Positions 30,873 to 39,952 of a stretch of DNA of 64,000 nucleotides are shown one piece after another (position 1 is the stretch's first letter; every line of letters begins with the position of its first letter). Where the stretch lies: the NCBI RefSeq assembly GCF_002632465.1, contig NZ_NIBS01000008.1, forward strand, positions 90,277 through 154,276, given 5' to 3'. Origin of the DNA: Xenorhabdus budapestensis. Its GTDB lineage: Bacteria > Pseudomonadota > Gammaproteobacteria > Enterobacterales > Enterobacteriaceae. Made by a program: the position numbers and the translations under genes. Under the pieces are notes generated by a model, which was not told the DNA's origin, did no database searches, and saw nothing but the letters and a program-made list of their open reading frames with translations.

Positions 30873-32630
30873 ATGAAAAAAGACAAAAGAATTGAAATGA
30901 GTCAAATTCCTCATAGTGTTGATACTCAAGACGAATTATCAATTGATATAGCAATTATCGGTGCTGGTGTATCTGGCTTATATGCAGGATATCGCCTGTT
31001 AAACGGCCAATATTCAGCCAATTCTCATCCCCCGTCTACCGCTCATATATTTGATTTAAATGATCTTGTGGGAGGAAGATTACTCTCGGTTAACTTACCT
31101 GGTATGGATATCATCAGTGAATTAGGTGGCATGCGTTACCTCTCTTCACAAAAAATTACAGCATCTCTAATTGAAGATGTTTTTAAATTAAATTACGAAC
31201 CATTTCCAAGGAATGATACACCAAATAATTTTTTCTATTTACGAGGGCAACGTTTCAGAGCTGATGCATGGTCTAAAATGCAAAATAAGGATAAGATTTT
31301 AAAAACTCGTTACTTCCTGGACGATAATAGTAAAGGTCATAGTGCCTCTCAATTATTTAATAAAGTTATATATGACGTTTTAATTGCAGATCCCTGGTTC
31401 AGAGAAAATTATGGTGATCTTATTGAAAAAACAAATAAATATGACTTTAAATTTAAAATAAGCCTGCGCCAATGGGATGTTATTAAAAAGAATATAATTT
31501 ATCTCAAAAAAGGAAGCCCGTATCACGGAATGAAAGTCAAAGACATTGGATTTTGGAATTTAATTAAAGATCAGGTCGGACAAGAAGGTTACAATTTTTT
31601 AGCTGATGCCGGAGGATATTATTCAAATACGATTAATTGGAATGCTGCTGAATCCATGTCTTACATGGTAGGAGACTTTACACAAGCTGATACAGAATAT
31701 CGAACCATTAAAAATGGATATGATCAATTAGCTTATGCTTTAGCAAAAGATTATACAAACCAAAATGGTGCTAAACTTTGGCTAAAGAATACCTTAATCA
31801 CCTTTAAACGCAATAATAAAGGGAGCCGTCGTTATTCATTAAAATTTAGGAATGAAAATAGTCAAACTTATTGGACAGTAAACGCTGATATTATTATCCT
31901 GGCAATGCCAAAACGTTCTCTTAATCTCTTAGATCAACAAAATTTCTTCTTTGATAAACATTTATCCAAAGAATTACATAAAAATATTGACGCGGTTATT
32001 TCTGAACCAGCACTAAAATTATTAATGGGATTCGAATATCCTTGGTGGACTAAACAGTTTAAAACCAAATCAGGAGTATCAATCACTGATTTATCTATCC
32101 GACAATGTTACTATTTTGGTACGGATCAAAAAAATTCTCATTCATTATTTTTATCCAGCTATAACGATATGAGGACAGTCACATTCTGGAAAGCGCTAAT
32201 GCGAATAAAAGATAAAAAATTTATCTATGAACCTCGTGAAACCACTATAGTTTCAGAAGAGAAAATTAAAGAGTTTCCCCTGCCCGGTGATCCCGTTCCT
32301 AAACATTTAGTCGAAGAAGCAATGCTTCAAGTTAAAGAATTACATGGTATAGATATTCCACCACCTTATATCGCAAGGATCAAAGATTGGTCTCAAGATC
32401 CATACGGAGGCGGATATCATGCCTGGCAAGTCGGTGTATCAGTAGAAGAAGTCATGCCTTTTATGAGGCACCCAATAAAAAATGAATCTATACATATTAT
32501 AGGAGAAGCATACTCAGGAGATCAGGGTTGGACTGAAGGAGCATTTTGTGTAGCCGAGCGGCTACTACAAGAAATTTTTTATCTGAATTGGCCGGAATGG
32601 TTAGATAAAGAATATTATTTAGGAAGATAA
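30873..32630 (+). CDS. Flavin-dependent L-amino-acid/monoamine oxidase-like protein
   Basis: FAD enzyme of the amine-oxidase family, 585 residues. The dinucleotide motif GAGVSG is at 30-35, VGGRLLSV at 66-73, and the substrate-side segment ELGGMRY at 83-89; the closing FAD motif GEAYSGDQGWTEGA is near 544-557. The layout fits L-amino-acid oxidases, which yield an oxo acid, ammonia and hydrogen peroxide, but the substrate cannot be read. No signal peptide. The gene is markedly AT-rich compared with the surrounding core genes, suggesting acquisition. A second, unrelated-fold flavoenzyme follows 206 bases downstream on the same strand, and together they separate yjiA from yjiX-btsT. Confidence 0.8.
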   Translation: MKKDKRIEMSQIPHSVDTQDELSIDIAIIGAGVSGLYAGYRLLNGQYSANSHPPSTAHIFDLNDLVGGRLLSVNLPGMDIISELGGMRYLSSQKITASLIEDVFKLNYEPFPRNDTPNNFFYLRGQRFRADAWSKMQNKDKILKTRYFLDDNSKGHSASQLFNKVIYDVLIADPWFRENYGDLIEKTNKYDFKFKISLRQWDVIKKNIIYLKKGSPYHGMKVKDIGFWNLIKDQVGQEGYNFLADAGGYYSNTINWNAAESMSYMVGDFTQADTEYRTIKNGYDQLAYALAKDYTNQNGAKLWLKNTLITFKRNNKGSRRYSLKFRNENSQTYWTVNADIIILAMPKRSLNLLDQQNFFFDKHLSKELHKNIDAVISEPALKLLMGFEYPWWTKQFKTKSGVSITDLSIRQCYYFGTDQKNSHSLFLSSYNDMRTVTFWKALMRIKDKKFIYEPRETTIVSEEKIKEFPLPGDPVPKHLVEEAMLQVKELHGIDIPPPYIARIKDWSQDPYGGGYHAWQVGVSVEEVMPFMRHPIKNESIHIIGEAYSGDQGWTEGAFCVAERLLQEIFYLNWPEWLDKEYYLGR

Positions 32631-32836
32631 TTAATTTATATAATTAATATATTTTCAAATGAAAGAGATATTCCTATCAATATAAAGTAGTCCGTCATCA
32701 TTCATAATTAATGATGTACTTATTCATAGAAAATCGCATTATGGATGATAGTGTTTGTTTTTAGTGTGCAATCTGTGTCTGGTTTTATGATTGGTAATAG
32801 TAAAAATTTAACAATGAATAAAATTGGAGAATATAG

Positions 32837-34138
32837 ATGAGTCGATATGATTTTACGAAATCAGCAGCACTATTAACAGCAGCAATAAATGTTTCTGCTT
32901 TAGGCAAAGATGAACAAGAAGCCACAGTAAATAAAAGCGGATACATTAATAATAAAAAATATGACATTTGTGTTATAGGAGGAGGAATTATTGGGCTGTG
33001 TACAGCTTATTATGCAGCTAAGGCCAAGAAAAATATTTTGCTCATAGAGAGAAATACGTTAGGCACACAAGATTCAAGCTCAGCAGGACATGTCAGAATG
33101 TGGAGAACGGTTTATGATGATCTTGAACATGCCACATTATCCTTTAGTGCTGGGAAACTTTATCATGAGTTAGAAGAAGAACTAGATTCTAAATTCATGT
33201 ATATGAACGGATTACTCAATTTTGGTGTGTCAACCGGTGATACGCCGCAGGGCACTCTGTTCGGGCCAATAAAGGTCTTAAAGAAACTTAATAAAAGGTA
33301 TGAAATACTAACAAAAAAAGAATTAGAAACAAAATATCCATTCAAAAATCTACCGGAAGATTATATGGGTTTATATAGCCCGGATAATGCTACTATAGAT
33401 GTCAAACATATTATAAGGAAACTGGGGCAGTATTTAAAAGAATCAGATAATGTTACCGTCCTTGAATATACTGAAGTGAATAAGATCTCCAGCCGCCATG
33501 ATGGTGTCACTATTATGACAGTTAATGGTAACTATAAAGCTGATAAAATAGTCATTACCTCTAATGCTTTTACTAATAAAATATTACCTCAATCACTGGG
33601 AATAAAAATAAATTATATCATTTGGGATATGTGTTTCTCATACTACAAATTAACAGGAGAAATTCCGGAAAGAAACTATCCAATGTTCTTCCAATTTGAG
33701 AATCCTAAAAATGGTTACAGTAATCTTTTCTATGGTTTTCCCAGTTATGAATTTGCACGCAAAGATTTTATTCGTCTTGCCGTAGATTGGGCTTCACATA
33801 AATTTTATGATGTGGATGACAGAAGTTTTGCACCGAAGGAATTAGATATTGATATAACCAGAGATTTTGTCATTAATTATATGAGAGGAGTTGATACCAC
33901 ACCTATTGATATGGCAAGAGCATTACATGCTGATCTACCTGATAATACAGCAGTATTAGATTTTATACCTAAGCAATATGATCAATACCAAAATATTGTC
34001 TTATCATTAGGTGGTTGGACATTTAAATTTGCGCCATTATTTGGAAAAGCATGTGCCGATCTTGCATTGACTGGAAAAGCTGGGTTCGACAACCATGCAT
34101 TCAGAATAAACAGGAAAAACATTATTCAACCGATTTAA
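32837..34138 (+). CDS. Monomeric sarcosine oxidase-family flavoenzyme with degenerate Tat-like N-terminus
   Basis: DAO/MSOX-family protein of 433 residues. FAD motif GGGIIG at 48-53, then SSAGHVRMWRTVY in the place of the MSOX active-site segment SHHGDTRIIRHAY, and GGWTFKFAP with LALTGK and INR in the carboxy part. By-eye alignment with Bacillus MSOX puts Ala near 362 where Cys315 binds FAD covalently, Arg in place of the oxygen-activating Lys265 and Asp in place of His269. The 42-residue amino extension MSRYDFTKSAALLTAAINV resembles a Tat signal (SRRxFLK) with the second Arg replaced by Tyr. GGAG before the ATG supports this start. Substrate unknown; it may work with the upstream oxidase. 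Confidence 0.8.
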   Translation: MSRYDFTKSAALLTAAINVSALGKDEQEATVNKSGYINNKKYDICVIGGGIIGLCTAYYAAKAKKNILLIERNTLGTQDSSSAGHVRMWRTVYDDLEHATLSFSAGKLYHELEEELDSKFMYMNGLLNFGVSTGDTPQGTLFGPIKVLKKLNKRYEILTKKELETKYPFKNLPEDYMGLYSPDNATIDVKHIIRKLGQYLKESDNVTVLEYTEVNKISSRHDGVTIMTVNGNYKADKIVITSNAFTNKILPQSLGIKINYIIWDMCFSYYKLTGEIPERNYPMFFQFENPKNGYSNLFYGFPSYEFARKDFIRLAVDWASHKFYDVDDRSFAPKELDIDITRDFVINYMRGVDTTPIDMARALHADLPDNTAVLDFIPKQYDQYQNIVLSLGGWTFKFAPLFGKACADLALTGKAGFDNHAFRINRKNIIQPI

Positions 34139-34193
34139 AAGCTAGATTCATTTATCTTAAAACCGTAGGTTACAGTATTCGAAAAATATGATT

Positions 34194-34225
34194 AAGCCGG
34201 CAAAACAATTTCGCTGGCTTTTTTC
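34194..34225 (+). terminator. Terminator after the flavoenzyme pair
   Basis: AAGCCGGC and GCTGGCTT form an imperfect stem (one mismatch) followed by TTTTC. It ends 50-80 bases after the second flavoenzyme. Confidence 0.75.
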
Positions 34226-34256
34226 ATCGTGTCAAATCGCGCTTCCATTTAGTAGG

Positions 34257-34460
34257 CTAGCAACAGCGCATACCACCTTTACCATCACCACCATAACGTG
34301 CATTCTGACGTTCACGGAAAAATTCTTCATAAGTCATATGAGACTGATCAGGATGATTATCCTTCATATGCTGTACATAAGTGTCATAGTCAGGAACCCC
34401 CACCAGCATACGGGCAGCTTGCCCTAAATATTTTCCGGCTCGCCCAAGATTACCAAACAT
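34257..34460 (-). CDS. yjiX: YbdD/YjiX family small protein
   Basis: 67-residue protein nearly identical to E. coli YjiX, ending in the family hallmark [11 protein letters not shown] with ARYGG. The ATG at 34460 (MFGNLG, GGAG upstream) matches E. coli. It follows btsT; YbdD/YjiX partners are always paired with CstA/BtsT-type pyruvate transporters and are needed for, or modulate, pyruvate uptake. Confidence 0.94.
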   Translation of the reverse strand: MFGNLGRAGKYLGQAARMLVGVPDYDTYVQHMKDNHPDQSHMTYEEFFRERQNARYGGDGKGGMRCC

Positions 34461-34535
34461 AATGTTCTCCAATCGCTGTTCCCAAAAGCTATTTCTTTCA
34501 AAAACTATTCCTTAACCCCATACCTTAAAGAAAGG

Positions 34536-34566
34536 CCCCACATAATACAAAGGCGATTATGTGGGG
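34536..34566 (-). terminator. Hairpin between btsT and yjiX
   Basis: CCCCACATAAT (34536-34546) pairs perfectly with ATTATGTGGGG (34556-34566). On the minus strand it is followed by CCTTTCTTT. Located in the 158-base space inside the operon; likely an attenuator or RNA-stability element that lowers yjiX relative to btsT. Confidence 0.6.
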
Positions 34567-34618
34567 ATAGCTATTACCAATGCAGTTTTATGTATCTGCT
34601 ATCGGTTTGAGTATTCCA

Positions 34619-36772
34619 TCAGTGCGTAGAAGAAACTTTTACCCCACCTTCTGGAACAGGGACATAAGGTGTTTCTTTATCTGTACGTTCCGGATTTTTA
34701 TTCGCTTTTATCGCGGCCTTAATACCATAAATAATGATGCTATAGACCACAACAAGGAACAAAATACTTAAACCCGCGTTGGTATAGTTGTTCACAACAA
34801 TGTGATTCATGTTACTAATCTGCTGCGCGGTCAATTCTGCTCCGCCTTCTGCAATACGCTGTTTATACTCTTTTACCAGGAAGAAAAAACCTTCCAGTTT
34901 GGGGTTGTCGCTGAATAATTTCAATCCCAACGCCCAGGTAGTACAAATCAGCAACCAGATCGCAGGCACAACAGTGACCCAAATGTATTTAGTACGTTTC
35001 ATTTTGATCAGCACAACAGTACCCAGTACCAGTGCAACAGCTGCCAGCATTTGGTTCGAGATCCCAAACAGCGGCCACAGACTCTTGACACCACCCAATG
35101 GATCAACGACACCCTGATACAACAGATAGCCCCACATACCTACACAACCCGCTGTACCGATCATCCCCGCAATCAGAGAATCCGTTTTTTTCAGGAACGG
35201 TACAAAATTCCCTAACAAATCCTGTAGTATAAAACGGCCAGAGCGTGTACCCGCATCCAAAGCTGTCAGAATGAATAACGCTTCAAACAGAATACCAAAG
35301 TGATACCAGAAGCCCATATCTGCAACCGGGACAATCTGATGGAATACATGGGCAATACCCACTGCCAGAGTTGGCGCTCCTCCGGCACGATTCAGGACAG
35401 AGGGTTCACCAATGTCTTTTGCTGTTTGCAGAATTTGATCTGGTGAAATAACAAAACCCCAGGAACTAACTACTGCTGCGGCTTGTGTGGTCACATCGTT
35501 CAACGCAGCCATAATCATTGGAGCTTCCGCAGTTCCCAGATTGTGCAGATCAGGCATAGTGATGCCCAGCGCAGCCGGAGGCGTGTTCATGGCAAAATAA
35601 AGCCCTGGTTCGATAATAGATGCCGCAACCAGTGCCATAATGGCAACAAACGACTCCATCAACATCGCGCCATAGCCAATGAAGCGCGCATCTTTTTCGT
35701 TTGCCAGCAATTTAGGTGTTGTACCAGAAGAGATCAGTGCATGGAAACCAGAGACTGCACCACAAGCAATAGTGATAAACAAGAATGGGAATAATGTACC
35801 TTTCCAGACAGGCCCTGTACCATCAACAAATTGTGTAACGGCTGGCATTTTCAGATCAGGATTGAGGATCACAATCCCAATCGCCAAACCAACAATCACA
35901 CCAATTTTCAGGAAAGTCGCCAGATAATCTCGTGGAGCCAGGATCAACCAAACTGGCAATAATGCAGAAACAAACGCATATCCAATCAGCGCATAAGTGA
36001 TAGTAGTATCTTTAAAAGTTAAAGCAGGCCCCCAGTAAGGATCAACCGCTACAACACCACCAAACCAGATTGCAGCGATCAACATCAAGATACCAATAAC
36101 CGAAACTTCTCCCACGCGACCCGGACGGATATATCGCATGTAGATCCCCATGAAAAGTGCAATCGGTACTGTGGAACAAACGGTAAATACTCCCCATGGA
36201 CTTTCTGCCAATGCTTTCACCACAATTAGTGCCAGTACTGCCAGAATAATAATCATAATCAAGAAACAACCAAATAGAGCGATTGTGCCCGGAACCCGTC
36301 CCATCTCTTCTTTAACAATCTCTCCTAATGACGCTCCGTTACGACGAGAAGAGATAAACAACACCATAAAATCTTGTACTGCACCAGCAAGCACAACTCC
36401 GGCCAGCAACCACAATGTCCCCGGCAGATAACCGACTTGCGCCGCCAACACAGGCCCGACTAATGGCCCCGCCCCTGCAATAGCTGCAAAGTGGTGACCA
36501 AACAGAACATTTTTGTTGGTAGGAACATAATTAAGGCCATCATTATTAACAACAGCGGGTGTTGCCCGAGTTGCATCCAGCTTCATCACCTTTGTGGCGA
36601 TGTAAAGGCTGTAATACCGATAGGCAACCAAATAAACTGCTACGGAAGCAACAATTATCCATAAAGCACTAACATGTTCTCCCCGACGCAGTGCAACAAC
36701 CCCGAGGCAACATGCCCCAATTATCCCCAATATTATCCAGGGGACATGTTTTAAAAATTTATTATTGTTCAT
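34619..36772 (-). CDS. btsT: Pyruvate/H+ symporter BtsT (CstA family)
   Basis: Inner-membrane carrier with about 18 spans that imports pyruvate. 717 residues, closely matching E. coli BtsT/YjiY (716) from WVILGIIGA-like start to the TDKETPYVPVPEGGVK end; the latter distinguishes it from CstA. Conserved blocks include FGHHFAAIAGAGPLVGPVLA and ISSGTTPKLLANEKDARFIG. In E. coli expression depends on the BtsSR two-component system and CRP; a weak CRP-like site lies 230 bases upstream. First gene of btsT-yjiX. Confidence 0.95.
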   Translation of the reverse strand: MNNNKFLKHVPWIILGIIGACCLGVVALRRGEHVSALWIIVASVAVYLVAYRYYSLYIATKVMKLDATRATPAVVNNDGLNYVPTNKNVLFGHHFAAIAGAGPLVGPVLAAQVGYLPGTLWLLAGVVLAGAVQDFMVLFISSRRNGASLGEIVKEEMGRVPGTIALFGCFLIMIIILAVLALIVVKALAESPWGVFTVCSTVPIALFMGIYMRYIRPGRVGEVSVIGILMLIAAIWFGGVVAVDPYWGPALTFKDTTITYALIGYAFVSALLPVWLILAPRDYLATFLKIGVIVGLAIGIVILNPDLKMPAVTQFVDGTGPVWKGTLFPFLFITIACGAVSGFHALISSGTTPKLLANEKDARFIGYGAMLMESFVAIMALVAASIIEPGLYFAMNTPPAALGITMPDLHNLGTAEAPMIMAALNDVTTQAAAVVSSWGFVISPDQILQTAKDIGEPSVLNRAGGAPTLAVGIAHVFHQIVPVADMGFWYHFGILFEALFILTALDAGTRSGRFILQDLLGNFVPFLKKTDSLIAGMIGTAGCVGMWGYLLYQGVVDPLGGVKSLWPLFGISNQMLAAVALVLGTVVLIKMKRTKYIWVTVVPAIWLLICTTWALGLKLFSDNPKLEGFFFLVKEYKQRIAEGGAELTAQQISNMNHIVVNNYTNAGLSILFLVVVYSIIIYGIKAAIKANKNPERTDKETPYVPVPEGGVKVSSTH

Positions 36773-37099
36773 AAAACACCCTTTTTAAGGTAAGACGAAC
36801 AGCAAGTTACTCTTTTTACTTTCACTTCAAGAAACCAGTTATCTGAACACAGAGGAAAGAAACACTACTCGCCACACTGCACTATGATATGAAACTTCCT
36901 GCTGCGATATTAGAAGGATCTGGGTCAACGGCGGAATAACACATTAAGCGGTCAGAATCCTTCTATTAGTGGTTTCAGAGCAATTAAAACCTGCCTAATT
37001 TTGTGAATAAGCTCATTGTTCATAAACCTTAATCAATGGCATCGTCTTTCAAGCGATTAAAATCCCCATAATTTCAAGTAATTATAAAAAAATTGATAT
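36773..37099. other. btsT upstream region
   Basis: 327 bases between the btsT start and the end of the aminopeptidase gene. Holds the CRP-like site and a spaced inverted repeat AGAAGGAT/ATCCTTCT (about 36913-36966). No ORF. Confidence 0.4.
37002..37017. promoter_or_regulatory. Weak CRP-like site upstream of btsT
   Basis: TGTGAATAAGCTCATT keeps TGTGA and TCA of the CRP pattern (eight of ten). CRP control of btsT is known in E. coli; use of this site is inference. Confidence 0.35.
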
Positions 37100-37927
37100 T
37101 TATTGGTTAATTATGTTGAGATCCATAGGGTATATACAACGCTCAAAAACTTCACGCTCTTCATCCCGTAGAGTCAAAACCTTAAAACCATCATGAGTAA
37201 CCAAAATAGTATGTTCAAACTGAGCTGATAATCGACGATCTTTTGTTGTCACTGTCCAGCCATCCTTATGCAATTTGATCTCTTTTTTCCCCTGATTAAT
37301 CATCGGTTCAATTGTGAAAGTCATACCTTCTTCCAATACAACCCCTTCACCAGCTCTACCATAGTGCAGAATCTGAGGCTCTTCATGCATATTGCTGCCT
37401 ATCCCATGACCACAATATTCGCGTACAACGCTATAATTATTCGCCTCAGCGTGCTGCTGTATTGTCTGCCCGATATCTCCCAATGTGATCCCCGGCTTTA
37501 CAATCTTGATTGCCTTATACAGACACTCCTGCGTCACGTCCACCAAGCGCTTGGCATGAGAAGCAACTTCACCGACACAAAACGTGACACTACTATCGCC
37601 ATAGTAGCCATCTTTTTTAACCGTCACATCCACATTGACAATATCACTATTTTTCAGTTTCTTATCCGATGGCCAACCGTGGCAGACAACATGATTAACC
37701 GATGTATTGGCAGTATAGGGAAAGCCATATTGCCCTAAGCTACCGGGAATTGCTCCGAGAGTATTAACAATATAGTCATGACAAAATGCATCTATTTCCA
37801 AAGTCGTTATTCCCGGAATGATAATCGGCCGAACAGCTTCAAGCACCTGCCCGGTCAAACGCCCGGTGATCTCCATTCGTTTTATTTCTTCTGCATTTTT
37901 TATCAATATATTATTGCTATTTGTCAT
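37100..37927 (-). CDS. Type I methionine aminopeptidase, probably a secondary copy
   Basis: Removes amino-terminal Met from nascent proteins. 275 residues; all five metal ligands are visible (Asp100, Asp111, His174 in CGHGIGSNMHEEP, Glu207 in TIEPMI, Glu238 in QFEHT), as is the substrate His83 (VVCHGWP). The essential housekeeping map gene normally lies next to rpsB; neither rpsB nor tsf is here, so this is likely a paralogue. The region QYGFPYTANTSVNHVVCHG lacks the cysteine seen in E. coli MetAP (SVCISINEVVCHG). Divergent from the pRiA4b ORF-3-like gene across 189 bases. A role in tolerating a MetAP inhibitor is conceivable but not shown. Confidence 0.85.
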   Translation of the reverse strand: MTNSNNILIKNAEEIKRMEITGRLTGQVLEAVRPIIIPGITTLEIDAFCHDYIVNTLGAIPGSLGQYGFPYTANTSVNHVVCHGWPSDKKLKNSDIVNVDVTVKKDGYYGDSSVTFCVGEVASHAKRLVDVTQECLYKAIKIVKPGITLGDIGQTIQQHAEANNYSVVREYCGHGIGSNMHEEPQILHYGRAGEGVVLEEGMTFTIEPMINQGKKEIKLHKDGWTVTTKDRRLSAQFEHTILVTHDGFKVLTLRDEEREVFERCIYPMDLNIINQ

Positions 37928-38116
37928 TTATTTTCTCTTATTTTTCAGCATGTAGGACCCGCCCTTAATAATGCCCTTGCATCAGTGAATAACTCAAGTT
38001 ATTTATTAAAATTTGTTCGCATTCTCATTATGTACACTTCATACTGTAATGTAGTTTTCCAACACTCAATATACTTCCCTATCAGTATCAGTTATCCAAG
38101 TAATTAAGGGCGAAAA

Positions 38117-38722
38117 ATGGAAAAGTTTTATCAGTTAAAGATTACACTTACGGAAACAAAACCTGCTATATGGCGTCGTTTCATTATTCCATCCAATATT
38201 TCACTGGATAGATTACATGATGTAATTCAAATCGTTATGGGCTGGGAAGATAGCCATTTACATGAGTTTGTTTTTGGTTCTAAACGCTTTACTGAAATGC
38301 CGGAAGAGTCAGAAGAAGGTCTGGAAGAAGGGAAATTCAAACTTGATTCACTTATCAAGCGTAAAGGAAGCAAATTCATTTATCTTTATGACTTTGGCGA
38401 TGCCTGGGAGCATGAAGTTTTATTAGAAAACAGTAACTATTCTCCCGAAGAATTACCTATGCCAATCTTCTGCCTTGAAGGTGAACAAGCCTGTCCACCC
38501 GAAGATTGTGGCGGAATCTATGGTTATGTAGATCTGATTAATATTCTTAAAGATCCTACTCATGATGAGTATCAGGAAATGTTTGAATGGGTTAATGGTG
38601 ATACTGAAATTTCCCCGGATAATGCTTTTTCTCCTGAAAAATGTGTTCCTGAAGAAATAAATAATATACTGGCTTTATATTACCGCTGGTCGCGAGATCG
38701 TTACCTGCCACTGTTTGAATAA
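38117..38722 (+). CDS. Plasmid pRiA4b ORF-3-like protein
   Basis: 201 residues of the pRiA4b ORF-3 family (also found as a passenger in IS1096-type elements). Signatures: KPAIWRRFIIPSNISLDRLHDVIQ near the start (residues 17-40), WEDSHLHEFVF, YLYDFGDAWEHEV, and ACPPEDCGGIYGY. The family is widespread on mobile DNA and has no proven function. AAGGGCG precedes the ATG. It stands alone, divergent from the aminopeptidase. Confidence 0.85.
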   Translation: MEKFYQLKITLTETKPAIWRRFIIPSNISLDRLHDVIQIVMGWEDSHLHEFVFGSKRFTEMPEESEEGLEEGKFKLDSLIKRKGSKFIYLYDFGDAWEHEVLLENSNYSPEELPMPIFCLEGEQACPPEDCGGIYGYVDLINILKDPTHDEYQEMFEWVNGDTEISPDNAFSPEKCVPEEINNILALYYRWSRDRYLPLFE

Positions 38723-38950
38723 ATAAGTGAGTCGTATCACTTAATTATTGGTTTCTGCTGTTTTATCTCAGTAATAAAATAGCAAAAGCCTTTTATTTAT
38801 TGATGGATCTGCTATATTTTTTCTTACTATTGAAATGCAATCATTATATTAATGGAAGCAATAAAAGAAAGTATAATGACAACCACAAGAGCGCCCTCCT
38901 CTTCTCCGTGAAATTCTGAGATGTCATATATAATATCTATCACATGTCGC

Positions 38951-39952
38951 CTATTGCTTAACCTGCCAATATCCTGTTTTTTTTGCACCAACCCGAATTA
39001 AATGACCATTTTCCTGTAATACTTTTATGTTTCTTTCTACCGTGCGACAGCTTACTTCCAACTTGTCAGCCAATTGAGATATGGTTATTGCTGGCTGCTT
39101 AACAATAGTCAACAGGATTTTTTGCGAAGTCATATTCAGTAGCTGAAGATTTTCTACCGACATTTCTACCGACATTGCGACACTCTGCTGTTTTGTATTA
39201 ATACCTTCTTTCAGCACTTCGACCAATTTTTCCAGCATAAAATCAATAAATAACGTACAATCTCCAGCTCGATCACATTTTCTTAATACCTGATAATATT
39301 CCTGCTGCTGATGGTGAATTAATGTTTCCACTGGCAACCATGCTAATTCTGGGCGCCACTCACTCAAAATCAATGTCTGCCATAATCGCCCCATACGTCC
39401 ATTACCATCAGCAAATGGATGAATAAACTCAAACTCATAATGAAAAATAGCACCAGAGATCAATGGATGGATATCAGTTTGCTTTAACCACATAAGCAAT
39501 TCACTAATCAAGCGCGATACCTGACTAGCGGGTGGAGCCATATGAATCAATTGATTTTCCCAATAAATGCCAACATCACTGCAACGCAATTTTTCCGGCC
39601 TATCCACTAATCCACCCATTAATAAATGGTGGGCTGCCAATAAGTCAGCTAATTGATAACTCTGCCATTCCGGCAATTTCTCATAGGCTAATATGGCATT
39701 GCGTACCTCCTGAATATCTTTTGCAGGGGCCAGTACACGTTTCCCATCCATAATAGCCGTCACTTGTTCAGTAGACAGGCTATTATACTCAATAGCTACT
39801 GAAGCCTGAATTGTACGGATCCGGTTTTCTTTACGTAACAAGGGTGAAGTATTTTTACTTTGTGATGACCAACACCCCAACAACTCACCTATCTGTATAA
39901 CACAATTTAGTATGGTGGGAGTAATGCTATAAAGAGGTTGATAAGCCGCCAC
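38951..39952 (-). CDS. Fic-domain protein with C-terminal winged helix
   Basis: 333 residues. The Fic motif HPFADGNGRMGRLW is complete (178-191), so transfer of AMP or a similar moiety to a protein target is likely. An amino-terminal helix carries SVAIEY (51-56), the class II inhibitory motif (S/T)xxxE(G/N) with Glu55 kept but Tyr in place of Gly/Asn. The carboxy part (about 285-333) is a winged helix (ISQLADKLEVSCRTVERNI), suggesting DNA binding. A linker repeat MSVEMSVE is encoded by a duplicated 12-base unit. The start is GTG at 39952 with AGAGGAAA upstream. It is solitary, so not a fic/antitoxin pair. Confidence 0.87.
   Translation of the reverse strand: MAAYQPLYSITPTILNCVIQIGELLGCWSSQSKNTSPLLRKENRIRTIQASVAIEYNSLSTEQVTAIMDGKRVLAPAKDIQEVRNAILAYEKLPEWQSYQLADLLAAHHLLMGGLVDRPEKLRCSDVGIYWENQLIHMAPPASQVSRLISELLMWLKQTDIHPLISGAIFHYEFEFIHPFADGNGRMGRLWQTLILSEWRPELAWLPVETLIHHQQQEYYQVLRKCDRAGDCTLFIDFMLEKLVEVLKEGINTKQQSVAMSVEMSVENLQLLNMTSQKILLTIVKQPAITISQLADKLEVSCRTVERNIKVLQENGHLIRVGAKKTGYWQVKQ

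Noticed and set aside
34188..34427. Plus-strand ORF opposite yjiX
   Set aside because: Lies across a terminator and antisense to the conserved yjiX.
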